A stretch of DNA of 49,555 bases from NCBI GenBank assembly GCA_001464275.1, contig LNFL01000162.1:1-49555 (forward strand), written 5' to 3'. A model generated the notes under the pieces. The model saw only the letters and a list, made by a program, of their open reading frames with translations, was not told the DNA's origin and made no database searches. The stretch is from Actinobacteria bacterium Ga0077560 (GTDB taxonomy: Bacteria > Actinomycetota > Thermoleophilia > Miltoncostaeales > Miltoncostaeaceae). Shown in pieces: positions 33,694 to 41,165 of the stretch (position 1 is its first letter; every line of letters starts with the position of its first letter). The position numbers and the translations under genes were made by a program.

Positions 33694-34350
33694 ATGCGGC
33701 TGCTTGTTGTGGAGGACGACGAGTCGATCGCGGCCCCTCTTGCGGAGGGGCTGCGGCGCGAGGGGTTCGAGGTCCAGCGGGTCGGCACCGGGCGGGACGC
33801 GCTGGAGGCGCCCGAGCCGGACATGGTGCTGCTCGACCTGCGCCTGCCGGACATCGACGGCTACGAGGTCGCGCGGGAGCTGCGCTCCCGTTCCCGGGTG
33901 CCGATCATCATGGTCACGGCGCGCGGCGAGGAGGTCGATCGCGTGGTGGGCCTGGAGCTGGGCGCCGACGACTACCTGGTGAAGCCGTTCGGGCTGCGCG
34001 AGCTCATCGCCCGCATCCATGCCGTGATGCGCCGCGTGGATGCCGAGCCCGATCCGCCGCGCAGCCTGCAGGCGGGGTCGCTGCTGGTGGACACCCGCGC
34101 GCGCCGGGCGTCGGTGGACGGCCGCGAGGTGTCGCTCACCCCGAAGGAGTTCGAGGTCCTGGCGCTGCTGGCCGAGGACCCGGGCGCGGCGGTGGACCGG
34201 CGCCGGATCCTGCGGGAGGTGTGGGGCACCACCTGGTACGGGCCCAGCAAGGCCATCGACATGCACATCAGCGCCCTGCGGCGGAAGCTCGGCGACCCGG
34301 GCCTCATCGAGACGGTCCGCGGCGTGGGGTTCCGCCTGCGCGAGCAGTGA
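33694..34350 (+). CDS. OmpR-family response regulator
   Basis: A 218-residue response regulator. The receiver has the acidic pocket VVEDDE, phospho-acceptor Asp in LLDLRLPDIDG, Thr in VTARG and Lys in LVKPFG. The C-terminal winged helix contains LTPKEFEVLALLAEDPGAAV and MHISALRRKLGD. Its stop overlaps the sensor kinase start (GTGA). It is divergent from the ApbE/ferric-reductase operon with a 150-nt gap, so this operon is its likeliest target. Confidence 0.93.
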   Translation: MRLLVVEDDESIAAPLAEGLRREGFEVQRVGTGRDALEAPEPDMVLLDLRLPDIDGYEVARELRSRSRVPIIMVTARGEEVDRVVGLELGADDYLVKPFGLRELIARIHAVMRRVDAEPDPPRSLQAGSLLVDTRARRASVDGREVSLTPKEFEVLALLAEDPGAAVDRRRILREVWGTTWYGPSKAIDMHISALRRKLGDPGLIETVRGVGFRLREQ

Positions 34351-35723
34351 CCCGCCGGCTCGTCGCCAGCTACCTGGCGCTTGCCGCGGTGGTGCTGCTG
34401 GCGCTCGAGATCCCGCTGGGGGTCATCTACGGCCGGACCGAGCGGCAGGCGTTCGAGGCACGGATCGAGCGCGACGCCGTGGCGCTCGCGTCGATCAGCG
34501 AGGACGCGCTGGAGGCAGGGGGGCCGTACGACGAGCTGCGCCGGGTGGTGAACGGCTACGCGGCCGACACCGGCGCGCGCGCGGTGGTGGTGGACCGGGC
34601 CGGCACGCTGCTCGTGGACACCGACTCCACGCGCCCGGAGGGCCGTTCGTTCGCGAGCCGCCCGGAGATCGCGAGGGCCCTGGCCGGCCGGCCGGCCGTC
34701 GGCGAGCGCGAGTCCCAGACGCTCGGGGACCGGATCGTCTACATCGCCGTGCCGTCCTCGTCGGGCGGACGGGTGCACGGGGCGGTCCGGGTGAGCGTGA
34801 GCGCCCATTCCCTGGACGAGCGCGTCCTGAAGTACCGGCTCGCGCTGGCCGGGATCGCGGTGGTGGTGCTGGCCGCCGTGGCGGTCGTGGGCTGGCTGCT
34901 CGCACGGTCGATCGCGCGGCCGCTGGAGGATCTGGGGCGCGCCGCGGGGCGCGCGGGGGACGGCGACCTCTCCGCGCGCGCGGACGAGTCCCAGGGGCCG
35001 CCGGAGGTCCGTGCGCTCGCCCGGCGCCTGAACACCTCGACGGCGCGGATCGAGGCCCTCATCGCCTCCCAGCGGGACTTCGTGGCCGACGCCTCCCACC
35101 AGCTGCGCACCCCGCTCACCGCGCTGCGGCTGCGTCTGGAGAACCTGGAGCGGGACATCACCCCCGGAGGCCGCGACGATCTGGAGGGTGCCCTCGGGGA
35201 GGCCGACCGCCTGGGCCGCCTGGTGGAGGGGCTGCTCACCCTGGTGCGCGCGGAGCGCGTGGAGGAGACCCTCGTGGCCCAGGACGTCGCCGAGGTGGTG
35301 CGCGAGCGCGTGGCGGCCTGGACCCCGCTCGCCGAGGACGAGGCGATCCGGCTGGAGTTGTCGGCCCCTGCGGGCGCGGTCCTCGCGCGGGTGGTGCCGG
35401 GTGCCGTGGAGCAGATCCTCGACAACCTGCTCGACAACGCGTTGCTGGCCACCGGTGCGCAGGGCGAGGTCCTGGTGGGGCTCGAGCGCGGGGGCGGCTG
35501 GGTCACGCTGATGGTCGCCGACCGCGGGCCCGGCATGACGCCCCAGCAGCTGGCGTCGGCCTTCGAGCGGTTCTGGACCACGCGCGGGCGGGAGGGGTCC
35601 GGGCTGGGCTTGGCGATCGTGGACCAGCTCGCCCGGGCGTGCGGCGGGAGGGCGACGCTACGCCCGCGGGACGGTGGCGGTCTGGTCGCCGAGGTGCGCC
35701 TGCCCGCCGGCGCCGGGGCCTGA
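34347..35723 (+). CDS. Two-component sensor histidine kinase (HAMP)
   Basis: A 458-residue membrane kinase. Two spans (about 6-26 and 168-190) flank a 140-residue extracytoplasmic sensor. A HAMP linker follows, then the H-box DASHQLRTPLTALRLRLEN with its phospho-His and the ATPase core (NLLDNALLATG, DRGPGMTP, GSGLGLAIVD). The GTG start at 34347 overlaps the regulator gene by 4 nt. The sensor domain has no cysteine pair or recognised PAS pattern, so the signal is unknown. A redox or metal cue is inferred from the neighbouring operon. Confidence 0.92.
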   Translation: MTRRLVASYLALAAVVLLALEIPLGVIYGRTERQAFEARIERDAVALASISEDALEAGGPYDELRRVVNGYAADTGARAVVVDRAGTLLVDTDSTRPEGRSFASRPEIARALAGRPAVGERESQTLGDRIVYIAVPSSSGGRVHGAVRVSVSAHSLDERVLKYRLALAGIAVVVLAAVAVVGWLLARSIARPLEDLGRAAGRAGDGDLSARADESQGPPEVRALARRLNTSTARIEALIASQRDFVADASHQLRTPLTALRLRLENLERDITPGGRDDLEGALGEADRLGRLVEGLLTLVRAERVEETLVAQDVAEVVRERVAAWTPLAEDEAIRLELSAPAGAVLARVVPGAVEQILDNLLDNALLATGAQGEVLVGLERGGGWVTLMVADRGPGMTPQQLASAFERFWTTRGREGSGLGLAIVDQLARACGGRATLRPRDGGGLVAEVRLPAGAGA

Positions 35724-35787
35724 CCACCGCGCAGCGCCCGCGGGGCGCCGTCCCCTACCATCCTCCCGAAGCTGTGGAGGAGTGAGC

Positions 35788-37239
35788 GTGCATCTGGTCC
35801 CCGGTGAGCGGTTCGGCCGGTACGTCGTGGAGGCGGAGCTGGGCCGAGGCGGCCAGGCGTCGGTCTACCGCGCGCGGCAGGTCGGCACCGAGCGCGCCGT
35901 CGCGCTGAAGGTCTTCACCCAGATCGAGGACTCGGCCGCGCTGGCCCGTTTCCGGCGCGAGGCCGTCGCCGCCGCGCGCGTGGAGCACCCCCGGATCGTG
36001 ACGGTGTACGAGTCGGGCGATGTCAGCGGCGTCCCGTTCATCGCGATGCGCCTGGTACCGGGCCCCTCCCTGGCGGAGGTCCTCTCGCGGTTCGGCGCGG
36101 TGAACCCCCACCGGGCGCTGGCGATCCTGGACGACGTGGCCGAGGCCGTCGACGCCGCGCACCGCAGCGGTCTGGTGCACCGCGACATCAAGCCCGCGAA
36201 CGTGCTCCTGGATCTCGACGACCGGGCGTTCCTCTCCGACTTCGGGGTCGCCCGCCTCGACGACCAGCCGGGGCTCACCCAGCGCGGCGACTGGCTGGGC
36301 ACCGTGGAGTACATCTCTCCGGAGCAGGCGGCCGGCCATCCGGCGACGCCGGCGTCCGACATCTACGCCTTCGGGGTCCTTGCCTACGAGGTGCTGTGCG
36401 GGCGGCCGCCGTTCGTGCACCGGCAGCCGAGCGCGGTGGTGCTGGCGCACGTGCGCGAGGCGCCGCCGTCCGTGACCGCCGCGAACCCGGTGCTGCCCAC
36501 GTCGCTGGACGGTCCACTCGGCCGCGCCCTGGCCAAATCCCCCGAGGACCGGCCGCGGCAGGCCCGCGACCTGGTGGCCGACCTGCGCACCTCGCTCGCC
36601 GGGTGGGAGCCCCAGGTGGTCGGTTCGCCCACTCAGGAACCCGAGGGATGGACGCAGGTTCTGCGGCGCTTCTCCACCGGCGACGCCGAGGGCGCCGGCG
36701 GGACGCGCGTGATGGAGGCGGTGACCCGCCTCGGCACGCCGCGCGACGCCGCCGCCCCGGTGCCGCCTCCTCCGCGGCGGCGCCGTGGCCGGAGGGTGGC
36801 GATCCTGACCACCGTGGGCGTCCTGGCCGTCGCCGGCGGTGGTGCCTATGCCGGGTGGACCTACGCCGACCAGCGTGCCACCGAGGCCGAGGCGGCCAGG
36901 GAGCAGGCGTACCGGAACGGCTTCAAGAACGGGGTCGCCCGGGGGGCGAAGAACGGCAGGGCCGAGGGGCTGAAGCAGGGGATCGCCCAGGGGACCCGGG
37001 ACGGCCTGGCGAAGGGGATCGAGCAGGGCAGGGCGGAGGGGATCGCCGAGGGACGCCGCGTTCCCGACGCCGACCCCGGCGACTTCCGCGTGGTGCGGGC
37101 GGGTGAGGACGGCCAGGGCGAGTTCATCGGTGACACGATGTCCCCCGAGGGCGGCTGTTTCGTGATCGACGACGAGGGCGCCGTGCAGGTGTTCCAGACG
37201 TTCAACACCTTCGACCCGTGCTCGATCCTGGGGCGCTGA
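35788..37239 (+). CDS. Transmembrane Ser/Thr protein kinase with Gly-tetrad extracellular helix
   Basis: A 483-residue PknB-type kinase. The catalytic domain is residues 10-275: Gly loop ELGRGGQASVY, Lys in ALKVF, HRDIKPANVLL, DFGVAR, and SDIYAFGVLAYE. A membrane span at about 337-357 follows an Arg-rich stop. Outside, residues 377-424 are twelve tandem xGxx tetrapeptides (NGFK-NGVA-RGAK and so on), then a 55-residue C-terminal domain with two cysteines (GGCFVI and FDPCSI). There are no PASTA repeats. The GTG at 35788 has GGAGG at the right distance. It lies 64 nt after the sensor kinase. Confidence 0.9.
   Translation: MHLVPGERFGRYVVEAELGRGGQASVYRARQVGTERAVALKVFTQIEDSAALARFRREAVAAARVEHPRIVTVYESGDVSGVPFIAMRLVPGPSLAEVLSRFGAVNPHRALAILDDVAEAVDAAHRSGLVHRDIKPANVLLDLDDRAFLSDFGVARLDDQPGLTQRGDWLGTVEYISPEQAAGHPATPASDIYAFGVLAYEVLCGRPPFVHRQPSAVVLAHVREAPPSVTAANPVLPTSLDGPLGRALAKSPEDRPRQARDLVADLRTSLAGWEPQVVGSPTQEPEGWTQVLRRFSTGDAEGAGGTRVMEAVTRLGTPRDAAAPVPPPPRRRRGRRVAILTTVGVLAVAGGGAYAGWTYADQRATEAEAAREQAYRNGFKNGVARGAKNGRAEGLKQGIAQGTRDGLAKGIEQGRAEGIAEGRRVPDADPGDFRVVRAGEDGQGEFIGDTMSPEGGCFVIDDEGAVQVFQTFNTFDPCSILGR
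36916..37059 (+). repeat. Twelve xGxx tetrapeptide repeats in the kinase
   Basis: In-frame 12-nt period, with glycine at every fourth residue and mostly polar or charged residues between. The stretch is diverged at DNA level but perfectly phased at protein level for 48 residues. Such patterning gives a helix with a glycine stripe suited to close helix packing. Confidence 0.8.
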
Positions 37240-37243
37240 GCCG

Positions 37244-38131
37244 GTGATCGCGGTCGAGGGGCTCGTGAAGCACTTCGGCGCCGCCACGGCGGTGGACGGG
37301 CTGTCGTTCACGGCGTCACCCGGCCGGGTGACCGCGTTCCTCGGGCCGAACGGCGCGGGCAAGACCACCACGCTGCGCGTCCTGCTGGGACTGGCCCGGG
37401 CGGACGGCGGCGCGGCCACCATCGACGGCGTCCCCTACGTGACCCTCACCGATCCGGTGCGCAGGGTGGGCGCGGTGCTGGAGGCCGCGTCCGGCTTCCA
37501 TCCGGGCCGCACCGCGCGGGAGCACCTGCGGGTGCTGTGCGACGCCACCGGCCTGCCGGTGAGCCGCGCCGACGAGGTGCTGGTGCAGCTGGGCCTCGAC
37601 AACGTCGGCGGGCGGCGCGTGGGTGGGTTCTCCCTGGGGATGCGCCAGCGCCTCGCCCTGGCCGCGGCGCTGCTGGGCGACCCCGGCGTGCTGGTCCTGG
37701 ACGAGCCGGCGAACGGCCTCGACCCGGCCGGGATCAGATGGCTGCGCGACACCCTGCGCGCCCTCGCGGCGCAGGGGCGGACGGTGCTGGTCTCCAGCCA
37801 CGTCCTGTCCGAGGTCGCCCAGACGGTGGACGACGTGGTGATCATCGCCCGCGGGCGACTGGTGCGCGATGCCTCCCTGGACGACCTCCTGGCCGAGGCG
37901 CACCGCGGCCTGCGGGTGCGCAGCCCCGAGGCCGCGCTGCTGGCGCCCGCGCTCCGCGCCGAGGGCGCCCGGGTGACCGAGGAGCCGGACGGGCTGCTGC
38001 ACGTGGAGGACGCGACCGCGGCCCGGGTGGGCGACCTCTGCCGTGAGCGGGGGTGGGCCCTGCACGAGCTCGCACCCGTGGAGGAGCGCCTGGAGGACGT
38101 CTTTCTGCGCCTGGTGGAGGAGGTGGCGTGA
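37244..38131 (+). CDS. ABC transporter ATP-binding protein
   Basis: A 295-residue ATPase. Walker A GPNGAGKTT at residues 31-39, signature VGGFSLGMRQRLALA, Walker B VLVLDEPANGLDP and switch SSHVLSE are all present. The C-terminal 80 residues form the extra domain usual in ABC-2-type exporters. The GTG start is 5 nt after the Ser/Thr kinase stop, and its own stop overlaps the permease start (GTGA), so kinase, ATPase and permease may be one transcript. Substrate unknown (antimicrobial peptide, lipid or osmolyte exporters share this form). Confidence 0.92.
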   Translation: MIAVEGLVKHFGAATAVDGLSFTASPGRVTAFLGPNGAGKTTTLRVLLGLARADGGAATIDGVPYVTLTDPVRRVGAVLEAASGFHPGRTAREHLRVLCDATGLPVSRADEVLVQLGLDNVGGRRVGGFSLGMRQRLALAAALLGDPGVLVLDEPANGLDPAGIRWLRDTLRALAAQGRTVLVSSHVLSEVAQTVDDVVIIARGRLVRDASLDDLLAEAHRGLRVRSPEAALLAPALRAEGARVTEEPDGLLHVEDATAARVGDLCRERGWALHELAPVEERLEDVFLRLVEEVA

Positions 38132-38868
38132 CCCGCGCGCTGCGGGCCGAGCTGCGCAAGCTGCGGACGCTGCGCATCACCCTCGGGCTGCTCGGGATCG
38201 CGCTGGGCTATGTGCTGCTGAACGTGATCGCCGTGCTGGCGCTGCAGGGCGCCGAGGGATCGCCCGCCGACGTCACCACCCCGGAGGGCCTCGACCTGAC
38301 ACTCGGGCTCGGTTCGAGCGCCTACCTGTTCAGCTTCGTGATCGGCGTGCTCGCCTCCACCGGTGAGTACCGCCACGGCACCATCGTCGCGACCTTCCTC
38401 GCCGAGCCGCGGCGCGCGATCGTGATCGCCGCCAAGGTGCTGGCGTCGGTGATCGCGGGGCTGGTCTACGGGGTCGTCTCGGTTGCCCTGACCTTCGCGG
38501 TCGCCCTGCCGTGGCTGGGGTTCCTGGACCACGCGCCGCTGGAGGCCTCCCGCATCGTCGCGGTGGGAGCGGGGACCATCGCGGCGATCGCGCTGTTCGC
38601 CGGCTTGGGGGCCGCCCTGGGCGCCCTGGTGCGCAGCCAGGTGATCGCCCTCGTGGCCGGCCTGTCCTGGCTCCTGATCGGCGAGAGCCTGCTGCTCGCC
38701 TTCCTGCCCGAGGTGGGGAAATGGCTCCCCAGCGGCGCCCTCGGCGCGGTGACCGCCACCAGCGAGGACGTCCTCCCGGCGTGGGCCGGCGGCCTGCTGC
38801 TGGTGGCCTACACGGCCGTGCTTGCCGCGGCGGCGGTCGGTGTCACCGACCGCCGAGACATCGGGTGA
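38128..38868 (+). CDS. ABC-2-type transporter permease
   Basis: A 246-residue membrane subunit with six helices: about 18-38, 58-72, 98-125, 137-160, 165-190 and 218-238. TGEYRHGTIVATFLAEPRR is the characteristic cytoplasmic loop after the second helix in this permease type. The GTG at 38128 has GAGGAGG upstream and overlaps the ATPase gene by 4 nt. The extracytoplasmic loops are short. A terminator-like hairpin begins 75 nt downstream inside the repeat element. Confidence 0.88.
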   Translation: MTRALRAELRKLRTLRITLGLLGIALGYVLLNVIAVLALQGAEGSPADVTTPEGLDLTLGLGSSAYLFSFVIGVLASTGEYRHGTIVATFLAEPRRAIVIAAKVLASVIAGLVYGVVSVALTFAVALPWLGFLDHAPLEASRIVAVGAGTIAAIALFAGLGAALGALVRSQVIALVAGLSWLLIGESLLLAFLPEVGKWLPSGALGAVTATSEDVLPAWAGGLLLVAYTAVLAAAAVGVTDRRDIG

Positions 38869-38876
38869 CGCCTCGT

Positions 38877-38924
38877 GTGATCCGGGCGTCGCGTGATCCG
38901 TTGTTGGAGTGATCCGGGCTTTTC
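38877..38924 (+). repeat. Three GTGATCCG iterons, 16-nt period
   Basis: GTGATCCG occurs at 38877, 38893 and 38909, exactly 16 nt apart. The last copy continues into the 17-nt block (38906-38922) shared with the opposite arm. Confidence 0.85.
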
Positions 38925-39075
38925 CGCTGGAGTAGTTGTTTCGGCGCCCCGCAGGGGCGCCGTTTGCTTTTCGCTTGTGGTCGTAGACGGGGCTTTTCAT
39001 CGCCTGGTCGACTCGCGCGAGCGTTGCCCATGTGTGCGTCTGGGGGCGTTGGCCCCAGGAACCACGCCTTGCGGC
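38893..39075 (+). repeat. Left inverted arm
   Basis: Pairs with 39361-39544. Identical blocks include 17 nt at 38906-38922 (matching 39515-39531 inverted) and 24 nt at 39047-39070 (matching 39366-39389 inverted), with several conserved stretches between. It contains a perfect hairpin at 38943-38961 with an 8-bp stem and GCA loop, then GTTTGCTTTT, which looks like an intrinsic terminator for the upstream ABC genes. Confidence 0.8.
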
Positions 39076-39360
39076 TGCGCTGCCACTGAGCCCAGGTCGC
39101 CATCCATGGCTCCCGGATCCCGACCTCGCCGTCCACAATGGCTGCCTCGCATCCCCGGTCAGTGGTGCACCGCAGCCATGAGTTGCCGCGCCGGGACGGC
39201 GCGGTTTCCACCCCTGGCGTGCTGCCGGTGAAGCCGAGGCAGTTCAACTGTCTGTACCCGTGTGGACGCTGATCCCAGACGGCCGCAGTGCCCCCAATCC
39301 GGTGGACGACTGCCAAGAACAATCGGCTCATGGATGAGCCGAGCGAGTCGATTGCAGGCA

Positions 39361-39544
39361 GCCGAAAGGCGTGGTTCCTGGGGCCAACGTCGCCGAACGC
39401 CTTTCAGCGCCAAACCTTGCGCGAGGCCGGGCGGCCATAAGAAGCAACGGACTTCGACCACAGGTGCAAAGCAAACGGCGCCCTCCGGGCGCCGAAGGAA
39501 CTACTGCACCTGGCAAAGCCCGGATCACTCCAAGCCCGGATCAC
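39361..39544 (-). repeat. Right inverted arm
   Basis: Inverted, diverged copy of 38893-39075. Its hairpin at 39477-39493 has a 7-bp stem and TCC loop. It has lost one base pair symmetrically compared with the left arm, so pairing is preserved. It ends with two CGGATCAC iterons at 39521 and 39537, again 16 nt apart. Confidence 0.8.
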
Positions 39545-39602
39545 TCCGACCCGCCCGGCCAAGGCCGGGCTGAAACAGCCGAACCTCATTAACCTCCCCA
39601 CC

Positions 39603-40196
39603 GTGCCCGAGACCGATCACTATGCCGCGCTCGGCGTGGACGAGAACGCCACGCATGACCAGATCCACGAGGCGTGGCGCTTCCAGCTGATGGCGTTCCA
39701 CCCGGACCGCTTCCGGGATGACGGGCAGCGGGAACGGGCCGAGCACATGGCCAAGCGGGTGAACGCCGCGTGGCAGGTCCTGGGTGACGCCTCGGCGCGG
39801 TCCCGGTACGACCGCACGCGGCGGCAGCGGGACGACGGGCCCCGGCTGCGGGAGCTGCCGTGCCCGATCTGCGCGACGCTGTCGGCGGTTCCCGACCAGG
39901 GCGGCCGGACCGTGAGCGTGAAGTGCCCGGCGTGCTCGCAGATGTTCGACGCGATCGTCGGCGGGGTGCTCATCGGCCGGCCCCGCCTGGAGGCCCGGTA
40001 CCTGGGCGGCCGGCACCTGCTGCACGTGCGGTCCGCCGACGGACGGGTGGCGTCGGCGGCGGCGCGGCGACTGCCCGTGGAGCTGGCCCTCACGGAGGGT
40101 GAGACGGTGTCGGTGGTGTTCGGCGGCCGCGGCCGTGGCGCGAAGTACGTGGTGGTGCACGGGCGGCTGACGGACCTGGGATGGAGGACCGGATGA
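39603..40196 (+). CDS. J-domain protein with zinc-ribbon-like motif
   Basis: A 197-residue protein. Residues 5-65 are a J domain (YAALGVDENATHDQIHEAWR, HPD at 33-35, then AWQVLGDASARSRYD), which stimulates DnaK ATPase. A CPIC...CPAC zinc-ribbon-like module follows at about 85-115, then a beta-rich C-terminal domain of unknown type. It lacks the Gly/Phe and central repeats of true DnaJ. The start is GTG at 39603, and no ATG is available before the J domain. The stop overlaps the next gene (ATGA). Confidence 0.85.
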   Translation: MPETDHYAALGVDENATHDQIHEAWRFQLMAFHPDRFRDDGQRERAEHMAKRVNAAWQVLGDASARSRYDRTRRQRDDGPRLRELPCPICATLSAVPDQGGRTVSVKCPACSQMFDAIVGGVLIGRPRLEARYLGGRHLLHVRSADGRVASAAARRLPVELALTEGETVSVVFGGRGRGAKYVVVHGRLTDLGWRTG

Positions 40197-40915
40197 GCGG
40201 ACGGGCGCCGGTGATCGGGGTGTGCACGCCGCTGGAGCGCGCGCGGTGGGCGGTGTGGGACATGCCCGCCGCCCTGGTCGCGGCCAACTACCTCCAGGCC
40301 GTGTGGGACGCCGGCGGCCGGACGGTGCTGCTTCCGCCGGACCCCGCGCTGGAGGACGACCCGGGGTCGGTGCTCGGGGCGGTCGACGGGCTGCTGCTGG
40401 TGGGCGGCGCCGACATCGACGCGTGCCGGTACGGGGAGGACCCGCATCCCACGGCCGAGCCGGCCCAGTCCGTCCGGGACGGGGTCGAGATCGCCCTGGT
40501 GCGCCACGCCGCGCGGGCGGGCATCCCGGTGCTCGGCATCTGCCGCGGCCTGCAGATCATCAACACCGCGCTCGGCGGCACCCTGTGGCAGCACCTGCCC
40601 GAGACGCACGGCACCGAGGAGCACCGCCGACGGCTGGGGCACTTCGACGGGAACGAGCACCCCGTGGATCTCACGCCGGGGTCGCTGGCGGCCCGCGCGG
40701 CCGGGGAGACCCGGCACGTGGTGGTCTCCCACCACCATCAGGGCATCCGGGATCTCGCGCCCGGGCTGGTGTGCACCGGGTACTCCGACGACGGCGTCGT
40801 TGAGGCCGTCGAGGGGGAGGCGGGGTACCTGCTGGGGGTGCAATGGCACCCGGAGGCCGACCCGGCGAGCCGGATCATCGGCAGCCTGGTGGAGGCCGCC
40901 GCACGCCGCACATGA
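40193..40915 (+). CDS. Gamma-glutamyl-gamma-aminobutyrate hydrolase-family protein (peptidase C26)
   Basis: A 240-residue class I glutamine amidotransferase-like hydrolase. The nucleophile Cys lies in PVLGICRGLQIIN, and the catalytic His-Glu in LGVQWHPEADP. The N-terminal VIGVCTPLERARWAVWDMPA and GLLLVGGADIDACRYGEDPH are typical of the PuuD/C26 group, which cleaves gamma-glutamyl bonds. Start ATG 40193 has GGAGGA 5 nt upstream and overlaps the J-domain gene. No putrescine pathway genes are nearby, so the substrate is open. Confidence 0.88.
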   Translation: MSGRAPVIGVCTPLERARWAVWDMPAALVAANYLQAVWDAGGRTVLLPPDPALEDDPGSVLGAVDGLLLVGGADIDACRYGEDPHPTAEPAQSVRDGVEIALVRHAARAGIPVLGICRGLQIINTALGGTLWQHLPETHGTEEHRRRLGHFDGNEHPVDLTPGSLAARAAGETRHVVVSHHHQGIRDLAPGLVCTGYSDDGVVEAVEGEAGYLLGVQWHPEADPASRIIGSLVEAAARRT

Positions 40916-41165
40916 GGGCGGTCGGCGGCGGGTCGAGGAGGGGACGGCCCCCGACCCGCACGCGTTCCGCGTCGCTTGCGAACAACGGTTGACCAGGTAG
41001 GCAGTGCACTCCACCGCGTCCGCAGCAGCAGTCTGCCCGCCGCGGAAGCGGCCGCTCCTTGGCCCTATGGCGAAAGATGCGGGACGGATCTTCCGCCCGG
41101 CATCAGCGGTTCGTCTCAAGGCGGACGATTTCGTGACGATGTGAGGGGACCCCCGCGCGCACACG
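40916..41165. promoter_or_regulatory. 250-nt leader before the GGDEF gene
   Basis: No ORF with homology lies here. It includes a TTGACC at 40989-40994 that could be a -35 element, and complementary GC-rich segments (GCGAAAG, GCGGGACGG, TCCGCCCGGC around 41068-41102) that can fold. I could not match it to a cyclic-di-GMP or other known riboswitch. Confidence 0.35.

Larger units (their letters stand above)
38869..39602. other. Gene-free structured region, candidate non-autonomous mobile element
   Basis: The largest gap in the window (734 nt) is less GC-rich than the genes and has no credible ORF. It contains two diverged inverted arms (38893-39075 and 39361-39544) around a central 285-nt stretch. 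Arm ends carry 16-nt-period GTGATCCG iterons. Each arm has a GGCGCC hairpin followed by GTTTGCTTT. The centre holds further hairpins (CCGCGCCG/CGGCGCGG near 39186-39204 and CGGCTCA/TGAGCCG at 39324-39341). No transposase is present. It resembles a MITE-like or REP-like element, but this is inference. Confidence 0.6.

Noticed and set aside
38893-39592. Small ORFs in the gene-free region (for example 38893-39231 plus and 39159-39461 minus)
   Set aside because: They lack SD sites and domain patterns. Their similarity to each other comes from the inverted DNA arms, in different frames.
41060-41150. Cyclic-di-GMP riboswitch before the GGDEF gene
   Set aside because: Only fragments resemble the consensus. 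The tetraloop receptor and second helix cannot be aligned by eye, so it is kept only as a low-interest leader.
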